Assembly: GCA_050013615.1 (NCBI GenBank)
Contig: JBEKEX010000041.1
Location: forward strand, 1-17,536
Length of the DNA: 17,536 nt
Source of the DNA: JBEKEX01 sp050013615
GTDB taxonomy: Bacteria; Chloroflexota; Anaerolineae; Anaerolineales; Anaerolineaceae
Direction of reading: 5' to 3'
The notes under the pieces were generated by a model. The model searched no databases. It worked only from the letters and a program-made list of their open reading frames with translations, and was not told the origin of the DNA. The translations under genes were made by a program, and so were the position numbers. This document shows positions 7,061-14,347 of the stretch, piece by piece (position 1 is the stretch's first letter; each line of letters starts with the position of its first letter).

Positions 7061-10000
7061 TCAGTGGTGCCGGTGCTTTTTTTTGCCGGTACCGGCGGCA
7101 AGCTGGGGTTTTTCGGGCTGTGGACCGGTAGGGGCGGGGACAGATTCGCGCTCCGCAGGAGCATTGGCCTGGCGGCGGACGGTGGCGGTGAACATGCGGC
7201 TGACCACAGCGAGACGGATATCGCTCAGGAGTTGTGAGAACAACTCACTGGCTTGCGTCTTGTAGGCGACCAGGGGGTTGCGCTGGGCGTAAGCTTCCAT
7301 ACCGATTGAGACACGCAAGGCCTCCACGCGGGTCAGGTAATCGACCCACAACTCGGAGATGGCACCCAGCAGCACCTGACGGTAGATCTCATTCTGCATA
7401 CGCTTGCCCAGGATGGGGACGATCGGATTCAAGTCTTCCGGCTTGAGGCTGGGCAGAGGGACCGACGCGATCTGCGCAAAATGCTCGGCCCCCACAGTCT
7501 CGGCCATCTGCGCCTGGAGAGCCGGGTCCAACATACCCAAGATGGCACCCGCTCCGGCCATTTGATCCAACTCGGCGGCGCCGCGCGCCAACGTCAGGCT
7601 GTTCTGGACCAATTCCAGGTGGGCGAGGATCTGCTCGGAGACATCCTTCGGATCACGGTCGCCAATCAGGCGGGCAGCCAGGAAGAAGTAATTGAGCAGG
7701 CTCACCCGGCGCACGCCGCGACGGTGGGTGTGGGCATCGATTTCCATGCGGGTGGTCTGGGTGATGCCGACCAGCAGGTTCATCAGGTTGTAATCATCTA
7801 GCGTGATGGTCTGCTCGCTTGAGACTTTGCCCAGGATACCGTCGATGATCTGGCTGATTTGGCCGCCTTCGCCCACCAGGCGCTCGGTGCGGCGGTCGAA
7901 CATCTGCTCGACCATGCCCAATAAATTGGCGGTGATGCTGTCCCAATCCATACCCAGCAACTGCTCCGACTGCATGTCCAGATTCTCACCCAGGCGGCGG
8001 TTGAAGGCACCCAACAGGCGCTTGACATTGGTGGCGGTTACACCGCTCTCAATTTGCTGCGCCAGAGTATCCTTGACTTCTTTGTCGCCCTCCGGCAGCA
8101 AGTGGAGCTGATCGCCGGAAAGACGTAAGGGTGTGCGGGTGGTCATCGAAAGCTCGTCCAGCAATTCCTGCGGCTTGGGAGCCGGCTCACTCTCGTCGCG
8201 ATCGTCAATGGCACGGATAAAATCATCCAGGGCTTCGAGGCGTTCATTCTTCTGGGCCTCGATGGAGTCCAGGGTGGCATCCAACATTTGATGCAGGCTG
8301 CGCATGAGGTGCTCGCGCTCGGCGTCCAGCGCCTTGCGCGCCATGGCCAGCAGGCGCTTTTTCAGCTCGACCTGATCGACCTGCTTGGGCAGGTCTTTGC
8401 GGAAATCCTCCATCACCAGCTTCATGCTGAAGGTGGGGATGATCATGCGCGGCCGCTCGATGGAAATCGTCGGCTGCATCTCCTGCAAGAACGCCAGCAG
8501 TTTCCAGGGACCTTCATCGTCTTTAAAGGCATCCGGGATACGCTGTTCCAGCTCGGTGTGCAGCATCTCGGAGACATTGTCATATAGCTCAGGTTTCTCG
8601 AACACCTCATCGCGCTCGCTGTAGATGCGATTGCGCTGGCTGTTGAGCACGTCGTCGTATTCCAGCAAATGCTTGCGCATGTCAAAGTTGTAACCTTCCA
8701 CGCGCTGTTGTGCCTGTTCCACCAGGCTGCCCAACATCCCATGTTCCAAAGGGATGGAGGGATCGATGTTGAAGGTTTTCATCAAGCTTTCAGCACGGTC
8801 GCCACCGAACAAGCGCATCACTTCGTCTTCCAAAGACAGATAGAAGCGCGACGAGCCTGGATCGCCCTGGCGGGCGGCACGGCCGCGCAATTGGTTATCG
8901 ATGCGGCGCGCCTCGTGGCGTTCGGAGCCGATGACGTGCAGCCCGCCCAGAACACGCACCTTGGCCATGTCATCCAAATATTGGAAGAAGGTTTTCACCT
9001 CGGCATCATAGATGCCAAAAGAAGCGGCACCCAGCTTATCCAACTCGCCGCGCATCTCATCCAGGGTCAGGCCGAAGGGTTGCACGCCCGCCCGGCGCAA
9101 CACACGCGTGACGGCCGGCAGGGCGTCATCGGGTAACTCGCCGCCAAGCTTGATATCGACGCCGCGGCCAGCCATGTTGGTGGCGATAGTCACCATGCCC
9201 AACTGCCCGGCGCGGGCGATACGTTTGGCTTCTTCATCATGCTTGCGGGCATTCAACACTTGATGAGGTACACCGCTCTGCAACGACTTCAATAGCTTGG
9301 GCTTGTCATCGGCGGGGATGCGCATGAGCTCAGCCAACTTATCCACGTTGGCAGGGTCATCGGGATTGAACGAGACGATGCCCAGTCCACGCGCAGTCTG
9401 GCGCAATTCGCTCACATTCAGATCATTCAACGGCTTGTCCATGAAGGCCAGCTCGTCGATGACTTTCTCGTAGCTGTGGTCGGGGTGCTGATCCAGCCAG
9501 GCCTGGCGGATGAGCTGGACCTGGACCAGGCGGCGCAGGGGTTCGGCGCCAAGGCGCTGCGAAAGGCGCTCGGAATGCTCGACCGAGGTAGTACCTACCA
9601 ACTGCGGTCGCCCCAGCACGTAATAGCGCAGGATTTCCGATGTGATGGCGCGCAGCTTGGCTTCCTCGGTTCGGTAGACCACATCGGGGTAGTCCTTGCG
9701 GCGGAAGAAAACAGCTTCATTCTGCGGATCACCCTTGCGGGCGTAATAATTGAATTTGTAGCCTTCCTCATCGCGGTCTTCTAATTCGACAAGGTCATCG
9801 GTTTGCAGGGTGATGAACTCCAGGTTGGTGGGGATGGGCAGCACTTCCAGCTTGTAGATCTTGCTGAACTCCTCGGCCTCAGTGAGCGCCGTGCCGGTCA
9901 TGCCGGCCAGCTTGGAGTACATGCGGAAGTAGTTTTGGATGGTGATGGTGGCATAGGTGATGTTCTCGGGCTCGATGCGCACGCCTTCCTTGGCTTCGAT

Positions 10001-11098
10001 GGCCTGGTGCAACCCTTCGGACCAGCGCCGGCCGGGCATCAGTCTTCCGGTGAACTCATCAATGATAAGCACTTTGCCAGACTGCACCAAATAATCCTTG
10101 TTGCGCTTGAAAAGGAACTGAGCGCGTAGAGCCTGGTCCAGGTAGCCGAGCAGCTTGCCCTGTTCGGGAGTCATGTCTTCAGGGCGCTCGGGGTCGCGCA
10201 GAGTGATGTCGAGGATCTCTTCCACGTGGCCTTCGCCGTTCTCGGTGAGGGTGACAGTGCGGTTCTTCTCATCGATCTCGTAATCCTCGGGACGGAGCTG
10301 GCGCGTGACTTGCGTCATGCGCTGGTACCATTCCAGCTCGCCTTCGGCGGGGCCGGAGATGATCAAGGGGGTGCGGGCCTCATCGATGAGGATGTTATCG
10401 ACCTCATCCACGATGGCGTAGTTATGGCCGCGCTGCACGCGGTCGTTCATGCTGTAAGTCAGGTTGTCACGCAGGTAGTCGAAACCGAACTCTGAGTTGG
10501 TGCCGTAGGTAATGTCGGCGGCGTAGGCCTGGACACGCTCGACCATGCGGAGCTGGTCCTGGTCTTCGAGTGGGGAACGCTTTTCGATGTCGAACAAGAA
10601 AGCCTTCTTGCCGTTCTCGGTGCGGGAGGCCATTTGCAGCACACCTACGCTCATGCCCAAGGCATGGTAGACTGCGCCCATCCAGCGGGCGTCGCGGCGT
10701 GCCAGGTAGTCATTGACTGTAACCAGGTGAACACCTTTACCGGTGAGGGCGTTGAGGTAGACAGGCAGGGTGGCAACCAGCGTCTTGCCTTCGCCGGTTC
10801 GCATCTCAGCGATGGAGCCGCGGTGGAGGGTGATACCGCCGATGAGCTGGACATCGTAAGGACGCAGGCCGATGGTGCGCTTGGAGGCCTCGCGCACGAC
10901 GGCAAAGGCTTCGGGCAGCAGATCGTCGAGCGTTTCACCCTGTTCCAGGCGGCTGCGAAACTCCGTCGTCTTGGCACGTAACTCGTCGTCGCTGAGGGCT
11001 TCGTAACCCGCCTCGAGGTCATTGATCTGATCGACCAGCGGCAGCAATTTTTGGACTTCACGCTTGTGGGGGTCACCCCCCAGGAACTTTAACACCAT
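7061..11098 (-). CDS. secA: Preprotein translocase ATPase SecA, extended form
   Basis: SecA is the ATP-driven motor that pushes unfolded precursors through SecYEG. Visible motor motifs are Walker A at 101-106 (TGEGKT), Walker B DEVD at 231-234 with IDEARTPLIISG after it, PGRRWSEGLHQAIEAKEG at about 355-372, KLAGMTGTA at 396-404, motif V ATNMAGRGVDIKLGG at 639-653 and motif VI QLRGRAARQGDPG at 736-748. The helical scaffold EYDDVLNSQRNRIYS starts near 813, and the final scaffold segment WVDYLTRVEALRVSIGMEAY lies at 1251-1270. At 1345 residues it is far longer than E. coli SecA (901). Extra material sits near 428-470, 517-607 and about 880-1245. The C-terminal zinc-binding CxC...CH/C tail is absent, and the protein ends KKKHRHH. 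The start is secure: GGAG lies 9 nt upstream and an extended -10 lies close behind. The gene diverges from the lipoprotein gene at 11325. Confidence 0.96.
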   Translation of the reverse strand: MVLKFLGGDPHKREVQKLLPLVDQINDLEAGYEALSDDELRAKTTEFRSRLEQGETLDDLLPEAFAVVREASKRTIGLRPYDVQLIGGITLHRGSIAEMRTGEGKTLVATLPVYLNALTGKGVHLVTVNDYLARRDARWMGAVYHALGMSVGVLQMASRTENGKKAFLFDIEKRSPLEDQDQLRMVERVQAYAADITYGTNSEFGFDYLRDNLTYSMNDRVQRGHNYAIVDEVDNILIDEARTPLIISGPAEGELEWYQRMTQVTRQLRPEDYEIDEKNRTVTLTENGEGHVEEILDITLRDPERPEDMTPEQGKLLGYLDQALRAQFLFKRNKDYLVQSGKVLIIDEFTGRLMPGRRWSEGLHQAIEAKEGVRIEPENITYATITIQNYFRMYSKLAGMTGTALTEAEEFSKIYKLEVLPIPTNLEFITLQTDDLVELEDRDEEGYKFNYYARKGDPQNEAVFFRRKDYPDVVYRTEEAKLRAITSEILRYYVLGRPQLVGTTSVEHSERLSQRLGAEPLRRLVQVQLIRQAWLDQHPDHSYEKVIDELAFMDKPLNDLNVSELRQTARGLGIVSFNPDDPANVDKLAELMRIPADDKPKLLKSLQSGVPHQVLNARKHDEEAKRIARAGQLGMVTIATNMAGRGVDIKLGGELPDDALPAVTRVLRRAGVQPFGLTLDEMRGELDKLGAASFGIYDAEVKTFFQYLDDMAKVRVLGGLHVIGSERHEARRIDNQLRGRAARQGDPGSSRFYLSLEDEVMRLFGGDRAESLMKTFNIDPSIPLEHGMLGSLVEQAQQRVEGYNFDMRKHLLEYDDVLNSQRNRIYSERDEVFEKPELYDNVSEMLHTELEQRIPDAFKDDEGPWKLLAFLQEMQPTISIERPRMIIPTFSMKLVMEDFRKDLPKQVDQVELKKRLLAMARKALDAEREHLMRSLHQMLDATLDSIEAQKNERLEALDDFIRAIDDRDESEPAPKPQELLDELSMTTRTPLRLSGDQLHLLPEGDKEVKDTLAQQIESGVTATNVKRLLGAFNRRLGENLDMQSEQLLGMDWDSITANLLGMVEQMFDRRTERLVGEGGQISQIIDGILGKVSSEQTITLDDYNLMNLLVGITQTTRMEIDAHTHRRGVRRVSLLNYFFLAARLIGDRDPKDVSEQILAHLELVQNSLTLARGAAELDQMAGAGAILGMLDPALQAQMAETVGAEHFAQIASVPLPSLKPEDLNPIVPILGKRMQNEIYRQVLLGAISELWVDYLTRVEALRVSIGMEAYAQRNPLVAYKTQASELFSQLLSDIRLAVVSRMFTATVRRQANAPAERESVPAPTGPQPEKPQLAAGTGKKKHRHH

Positions 11099-11119
11099 GA
11101 TAATTATCTCCGGGATGAA

Positions 11120-11128
11120 ATTATATCA
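11120..11128 (-). promoter_or_regulatory. Extended -10 promoter of secA
   Basis: TGATATAAT on the minus strand (11128-11120) is a perfect extended -10 (TGn plus TATAAT). The start codon at 11098 follows after 21 nt, and GGAG (11111-11108) lies between, giving a short conventional leader. No good -35 is seen, as is usual for extended -10 promoters. Confidence 0.65.
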
Positions 11129-11145
11129 TCAGGCAGGCGAACAAC

Positions 11146-11178
11146 CTCTTTAAAACCTTTCAAAAAGGGGATAAAGAG
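11146..11178. repeat. Imperfect inverted repeat in the secA/lipoprotein divergent region
   Basis: CTCTTTA (11146-11152) pairs with TAAAGAG (11172-11178), and inside it CCTTT (11156-11160) pairs with AAAGG (11164-11168). They are separated by a 3 x 3 internal loop and closed by a 3-nt loop. It sits just upstream of the secA -10, about where a -35 or an operator would be. It could be a regulator site or chance A/T-rich symmetry. The rest of this 226-nt intergenic region shows only the two promoters. Confidence 0.35.
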
Positions 11179-11277
11179 CAATTTCTGTTGCACATGGCAC
11201 GGGATAAAGGGAACTTTTCATACTGGATGTTCGTCTGACAACTTGTACTCCATCTGCCAGATTATGAGATGGGTTAG

Positions 11278-11283
11278 TATAAT
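11278..11283 (+). promoter_or_regulatory. Candidate -10 box for the duplicated-domain lipoprotein gene
   Basis: A perfect TATAAT (within TTAGTATAATTTAG) lies 41 nt before the ATG at 11325, giving a leader of about 35 nt that contains the ribosome-binding site. The -35 region is weak. Confidence 0.55.
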
Positions 11284-11324
11284 TTAGCTATCTGGTCATC
11301 GAACCATGAGAAAGGATGTTCCTT

Positions 11325-12479
11325 ATGCGCAACAAGATCCTAATCAGTTTATCGATCGTTCTGGGGTTGGCAATGGCTGCTTGCGGACCCGCCACGACCC
11401 AAGTACCGTCCGTCACCCCTTCGCCGACAGCCGTATTTGTGATCGCTACCAATCCGTTGCCCTCGATCACTCCGCAGCCATCGGACACGGTCACACCGGC
11501 CGTCGTGAATACTGCCACCAACGCGCCGATTCCCACAGCAACCGTTGCACCTACAGCTTCTTCTACCTCAACAAGCGCGGCGAATTACATCGACGACCGT
11601 AGCACGCCGATTTCGCTGATAACCTCGCTGTTCAATGCGATCAACCGTAAGGAATACCTGCGGGCTTATTCGTACTGGAGCAATCCGGCGTCGACGTTGG
11701 GCACGCTGGCGGCGTATACCGCCGGTTATGCCGATACAGCCTCGGTCGCCCTGGTGTTTGGTACGGTCACGGGTGATGCCGGCGCGGGGCAGATGTACTA
11801 CACCGTTCCGGTGATCCTAAAAGGCACTGCAATCAACGGAGTGCAGGGAAACTATGCAGCCTGCTACGTGGTGCACCTGGCGCAACCCGGGAACTTTGGA
11901 GCGCCGCCCATCACACCGATGAGTATCGAACGGGGCATGGCCACGGGCATCTCGCTATCCACCAGCGATTCGACAGCACTGGCAAATGCCTGCACGGGGT
12001 CGGATTATCCCATCAGTCAGCCGGTGAGTTTTGGTGCGCCCACGTTGAACATCGATAAGAGCAATTACCTGGATAACCGCAGCGGGCCCATCGAGACAGT
12101 AAGCTCCTATCTGAACGCCCTCAACAGCAAGCAATACGTGCGGGCTTATTCCTACTGGCAGAACGCAGCCAGCACGCTAGGACCTTATGCCACCTATGCC
12201 AACGGCTATGCCAATACGGATACGATCACGGCTACCTTCGGCACAGTCAGCAGCGATGCGGGCGCAGGCCAGCTCCATTACCAGGTGCCGATCGCAATGA
12301 CGGTGCTGACCACCAGCAGCACGACGCAGCTCTTCGTGGGCTGCTACACGCTGCACCTGGCGCAGCCGGCCGTGCAAGGCGTCTATCCCTTCCAGCCGAT
12401 GGGCATCACCGCAGGGACATTCACACAATACAGCAGCTCGACAGACGTCAGTTCACTGTTGACCACCGCCTGTCATTAG
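11325..12479 (+). CDS. Secreted lipoprotein with two tandem ~140-residue domains, function unknown
   Basis: This 384-residue protein starts with a signal peptide (MRNKILISLSIVLGLAMAAC) whose C20 is the likely lipidation site, although the lipobox is slightly degenerate. A low-complexity Pro/Thr/Ala/Ser linker spans about 21-87. Two homologous domains follow, at about 88-228 and 248-384. Both carry Y(I/L)D(D/N)RS, then a segment of the form Y-x-RAYSYW, then ASTLG, DAGAGQ, and finally CY-x-x-HLAQP. Each domain has exactly two cysteines (C180/C223 and C340/C383), which suggests one disulphide per domain outside the cytoplasm. I do not recognise a named family. The RAYSYW helix near the start is reminiscent of NTF2-like folds, but that is a guess. 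ATG 11325 is chosen over the in-frame ATG at 11316 because AGAAAGG (11309-11315) fits only the former and it starts the signal peptide cleanly. Confidence 0.85.
   Translation: MRNKILISLSIVLGLAMAACGPATTQVPSVTPSPTAVFVIATNPLPSITPQPSDTVTPAVVNTATNAPIPTATVAPTASSTSTSAANYIDDRSTPISLITSLFNAINRKEYLRAYSYWSNPASTLGTLAAYTAGYADTASVALVFGTVTGDAGAGQMYYTVPVILKGTAINGVQGNYAACYVVHLAQPGNFGAPPITPMSIERGMATGISLSTSDSTALANACTGSDYPISQPVSFGAPTLNIDKSNYLDNRSGPIETVSSYLNALNSKQYVRAYSYWQNAASTLGPYATYANGYANTDTITATFGTVSSDAGAGQLHYQVPIAMTVLTTSSTTQLFVGCYTLHLAQPAVQGVYPFQPMGITAGTFTQYSSSTDVSSLLTTACH
11586..12008 (+). repeat. Domain repeat A of the lipoprotein
   Basis: This encodes residues 88-228, from YIDDRSTPIS to the segment containing C223. 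It is homologous to repeat B along its whole length, including near-identical DNA around the RAYSYW codons, and so marks an internal duplication. Confidence 0.8.
12066..12476 (+). repeat. Domain repeat B of the lipoprotein
   Basis: This encodes residues 248-384, from YLDNRSGPIE to the C-terminal TACH. Shared landmarks with repeat A are RAYSYW, ASTLG, FGTV, DAGAGQ and HLAQP, in the same order and at similar spacing. Confidence 0.8.
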
Positions 12480-12492
12480 TCTAAATAAATTA

Positions 12493-12523
12493 TGGAGCCT
12501 CGCCAATATTCGACGAGGCTCCA
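12493..12523 (+). terminator. Hairpin terminator after the lipoprotein gene
   Basis: TGGAGCCTCG (12493-12502) pairs perfectly with CGAGGCTCCA (12514-12523) around an 11-nt loop, 13 nt past the stop codon. It is followed by A/T-rich sequence (ATTATTAAAAT) rather than a pure T run. That A/T stretch also contains TAAAAT (12529-12534), a possible -10 for the next gene. Confidence 0.65.
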
Positions 12524-12552
12524 ATTATTAAAATACCTTTTTGGAAGATACG

Positions 12553-13692
12553 ATGAGCCGCCGTGCTGTCTTTGTGCCTTATCGACCGAAAACAGTGTTG
12601 AACAAGAGCAAACGCGCCGATCATTGGTTCTGGACGCGCTACAGCGCCTATCCCTACATTGGCTGCCAGCACGGGTGTGAGTTCTGCTACTGCCGCGAGC
12701 GCAAGTATTGCCCCTACGACGATTACCGGGACTTTTCGTATGTGATCAAGGTCAAGGAGAACGCACCCGATTTGCTGCGAAAGGGGTTGAGCCACGCCCC
12801 GGTCGACGTGGTCTTCACCGGCGATTACCAGCCGATCGAGCGCCGCTTCAACATCTCGCGGAAGATGCTGGAAGTGTGCTACGATTTGGGCTTCCCGGTC
12901 TTCGTCCTGGAGCGCTCACCGCTGGTGCTGCGCGACCTCGACCTGTTGACGGCGATTCACGAACGTGCCAGGGCGGTGGTGGCTTTCAGCGCCATCTACA
13001 CCCCCGATTCGCCCCAAGCGGAGCGCGTTCACCAAATGGAGCACCTGGCGCCGACCCCGGAAAAGCGTTTTGCGGCCATGGAGAAGCTGGCGGCGGCTGG
13101 CATTCTAACAGGCACCTGTATGATGCCGGTGCTGCCAGGCTTGTGCGACGACAGAGCCAACCTCGAGTCGGTCATCCGCTGGACGGCCGATCACGGTGGG
13201 CAGTTCGTGCTGGCGGGCGGCCTCACCCTGGCGGATCAGCAGCGCAGTTATTTTTTCGACACGCTGACTCAGCGCTTCCCTGATCTGGTCGATCTATACC
13301 GACGACTTTACCCGGAAGGCAGCTACGCGGCAGTTGGGAATACGTGGCAAAAGACTGCATTGACCATCCGGGAATTGTGCGAGCGTTATGGCATCCGCGA
13401 CCGGGTGCCGCGACCGATCATCCCGGGGGATAAGCGCACGGTCAATAAGCGCATCGTCGAAGCGCTGGCCAACCGGGTGTATACAATGGAACTAAATAAC
13501 GAAGCCGCTTCACGTGTTTGGGCTTATCGTAAAGCGGCATGGACAGTCGAAGACCTGGAACAGGATATCCGCCTGGTCTACAGCCAGTTGGGGGTCAAGG
13601 GATTGCAAAGCATCGCCGACATCGGCCCGGGATTGGCACCGGTGGTCGAGCAGATGATCAAAGATTTTCAATTGAAAGCTACAAGTCTATAG
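12553..13692 (+). CDS. Radical SAM protein, spore-photolyase-like (SPL) family, with C-terminal helix-hairpin-helix
   Basis: This 379-residue protein has the radical SAM cluster motif C38-QHG-C42-EF-C45 directly followed by YCRERKYC, as in the SPL-like COG1533 group. The cluster would bind 4Fe-4S and cleave S-adenosylmethionine to a radical. Further barrel segments are visible: VDVVFTGDYQPIE, GFPVFVLERSPLVLRDLDLL, VVAFSAIYTPD, and GILTGTCMMPVLPGLCDD, the last typical of the family's strand near the SAM site. The last 34 residues contain LQSIADIGPGLAPVVEQMI, a helix-hairpin-helix that suggests DNA contact. True spore photolyase repairs thymine dimers, but most relatives are uncharacterised and their substrates unknown. 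The start at 12553 has GGAAG five nt upstream. An in-frame TTG at 12541 is less likely. It lies between two lipoprotein genes and converges with the second, with 10 nt between stops. Confidence 0.85.
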   Translation: MSRRAVFVPYRPKTVLNKSKRADHWFWTRYSAYPYIGCQHGCEFCYCRERKYCPYDDYRDFSYVIKVKENAPDLLRKGLSHAPVDVVFTGDYQPIERRFNISRKMLEVCYDLGFPVFVLERSPLVLRDLDLLTAIHERARAVVAFSAIYTPDSPQAERVHQMEHLAPTPEKRFAAMEKLAAAGILTGTCMMPVLPGLCDDRANLESVIRWTADHGGQFVLAGGLTLADQQRSYFFDTLTQRFPDLVDLYRRLYPEGSYAAVGNTWQKTALTIRELCERYGIRDRVPRPIIPGDKRTVNKRIVEALANRVYTMELNNEAASRVWAYRKAAWTVEDLEQDIRLVYSQLGVKGLQSIADIGPGLAPVVEQMIKDFQLKATSL

Positions 13693-13702
13693 GCCTGCAG
13701 GC

Positions 13703-14284
13703 TTAAAGACCAATCACCTTGTTAATCACCCAGGTGCCGTTCTCGACGATCAAATCGAAGACGATTAGATAATCGGTACTGCCGGCATGTAAGGCAATCA
13801 CCTCTTCAGCAGAAGGCGGATCGGGGACGATCGATTCTGATTGCAAGGCATAACCCGTGATGGTACCGGAAATCGGGAGTAGTGTGTTGACCTGGCTGCC
13901 CGGGTATTGTGCTTGGAGTGCAGCACTCAAAGAAGCAGCAAGCGTCGTAGCATCGCCTCCATAGTTTTGCAAAAAGGTCTGCACGGTTTGCGCCGGGCCG
14001 GCCGATGGCGTAGCCGCGAGCGTGGCAGTCGCCGTTGCAACTTCCCCGGTGGGGGTGAATGTTAATTCCGGCTGTGTGTTTGCGGCGGTGGGAGTGGGCA
14101 GAACCGGAGAAGCGGTCGCCGTGGGCAGTGGGGCAGCCGTCTTGGTGGCGGGAGAGATCGTCTCGACCATTTGCTGGATCGAAAGTGTGGGGGTTGCCTG
14201 GGCATTATTGGAACCAAGCCCGCAGGCTGTGGATGCCAGAGTTGCCAAAACAAGGATAATTAGTCGAAAGGTATTTTTTTGCAT
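13703..14284 (-). CDS. Small putative lipoprotein with Thr/Pro-rich linker
   Basis: A 193-residue secreted protein. It begins with a signal peptide MQKNTFRLIILVLATLASTAC whose C21 is a plausible lipidation site. The -3 residue is Ser rather than the usual Leu, so lipidation is likely but not certain. A long Thr/Ala/Pro linker runs from about 25 to 97. A compact C-terminal domain of about 95 residues ends YLIVFDLIVENGTWVINKVIGL, the sort of beta-hairpin ending seen in small NTF2-like or Cdc-like extracytoplasmic domains, but no family is claimed. The TATAAT box lies six bases before the ATG with no ribosome-binding site, which points to a leaderless mRNA. It converges with the radical SAM gene. 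Confidence 0.8.
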   Translation of the reverse strand: MQKNTFRLIILVLATLASTACGLGSNNAQATPTLSIQQMVETISPATKTAAPLPTATASPVLPTPTAANTQPELTFTPTGEVATATATLAATPSAGPAQTVQTFLQNYGGDATTLAASLSAALQAQYPGSQVNTLLPISGTITGYALQSESIVPDPPSAEEVIALHAGSTDYLIVFDLIVENGTWVINKVIGL

Positions 14285-14290
14285 AGATAG

Positions 14291-14296
14291 ATTATA
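14291..14296 (-). promoter_or_regulatory. -10 box directly before the small lipoprotein gene (leaderless candidate)
   Basis: A perfect TATAAT on the minus strand (14296-14291) is separated from the ATG at 14284 by six bases (CTATCT). The -35 position would fall inside the hairpin at 14302-14329. No Shine-Dalgarno is present. Confidence 0.55.
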
Positions 14297-14301
14297 TAAC
14301 T

Positions 14302-14329
14302 ATAGAAGCGCCTCGAAAGGCGCTTCTAT
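14302..14329 (-). terminator. Hairpin after the repeat-protein gene
   Basis: ATAGAAGCGCCT (14302-14313) and AGGCGCTTCTAT (14318-14329) form a perfect 12-bp stem with a CGAA loop, 18 nt past the stop of the upstream minus-strand gene. No T tract follows (AGTTATATAATC does), and the sequence beyond it is the next gene's -10 box. It probably ends or stabilises the upstream mRNA. Confidence 0.7.
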
Positions 14330-14347
14330 GATAGTTGGATTTACAGC

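Noticed and set aside
8669..9136. Open frame of 155 codons on the plus strand inside secA, and several similar ones
   Set aside because: All are antisense to conserved SecA motifs and show no family features of their own.
13687..13702. Short palindrome GCCTGCAGGC between the convergent radical SAM and lipoprotein genes
   Set aside because: There are only about 10 nt between the stops, the arms have no loop and no T tract follows, so it is too weak to call a terminator.
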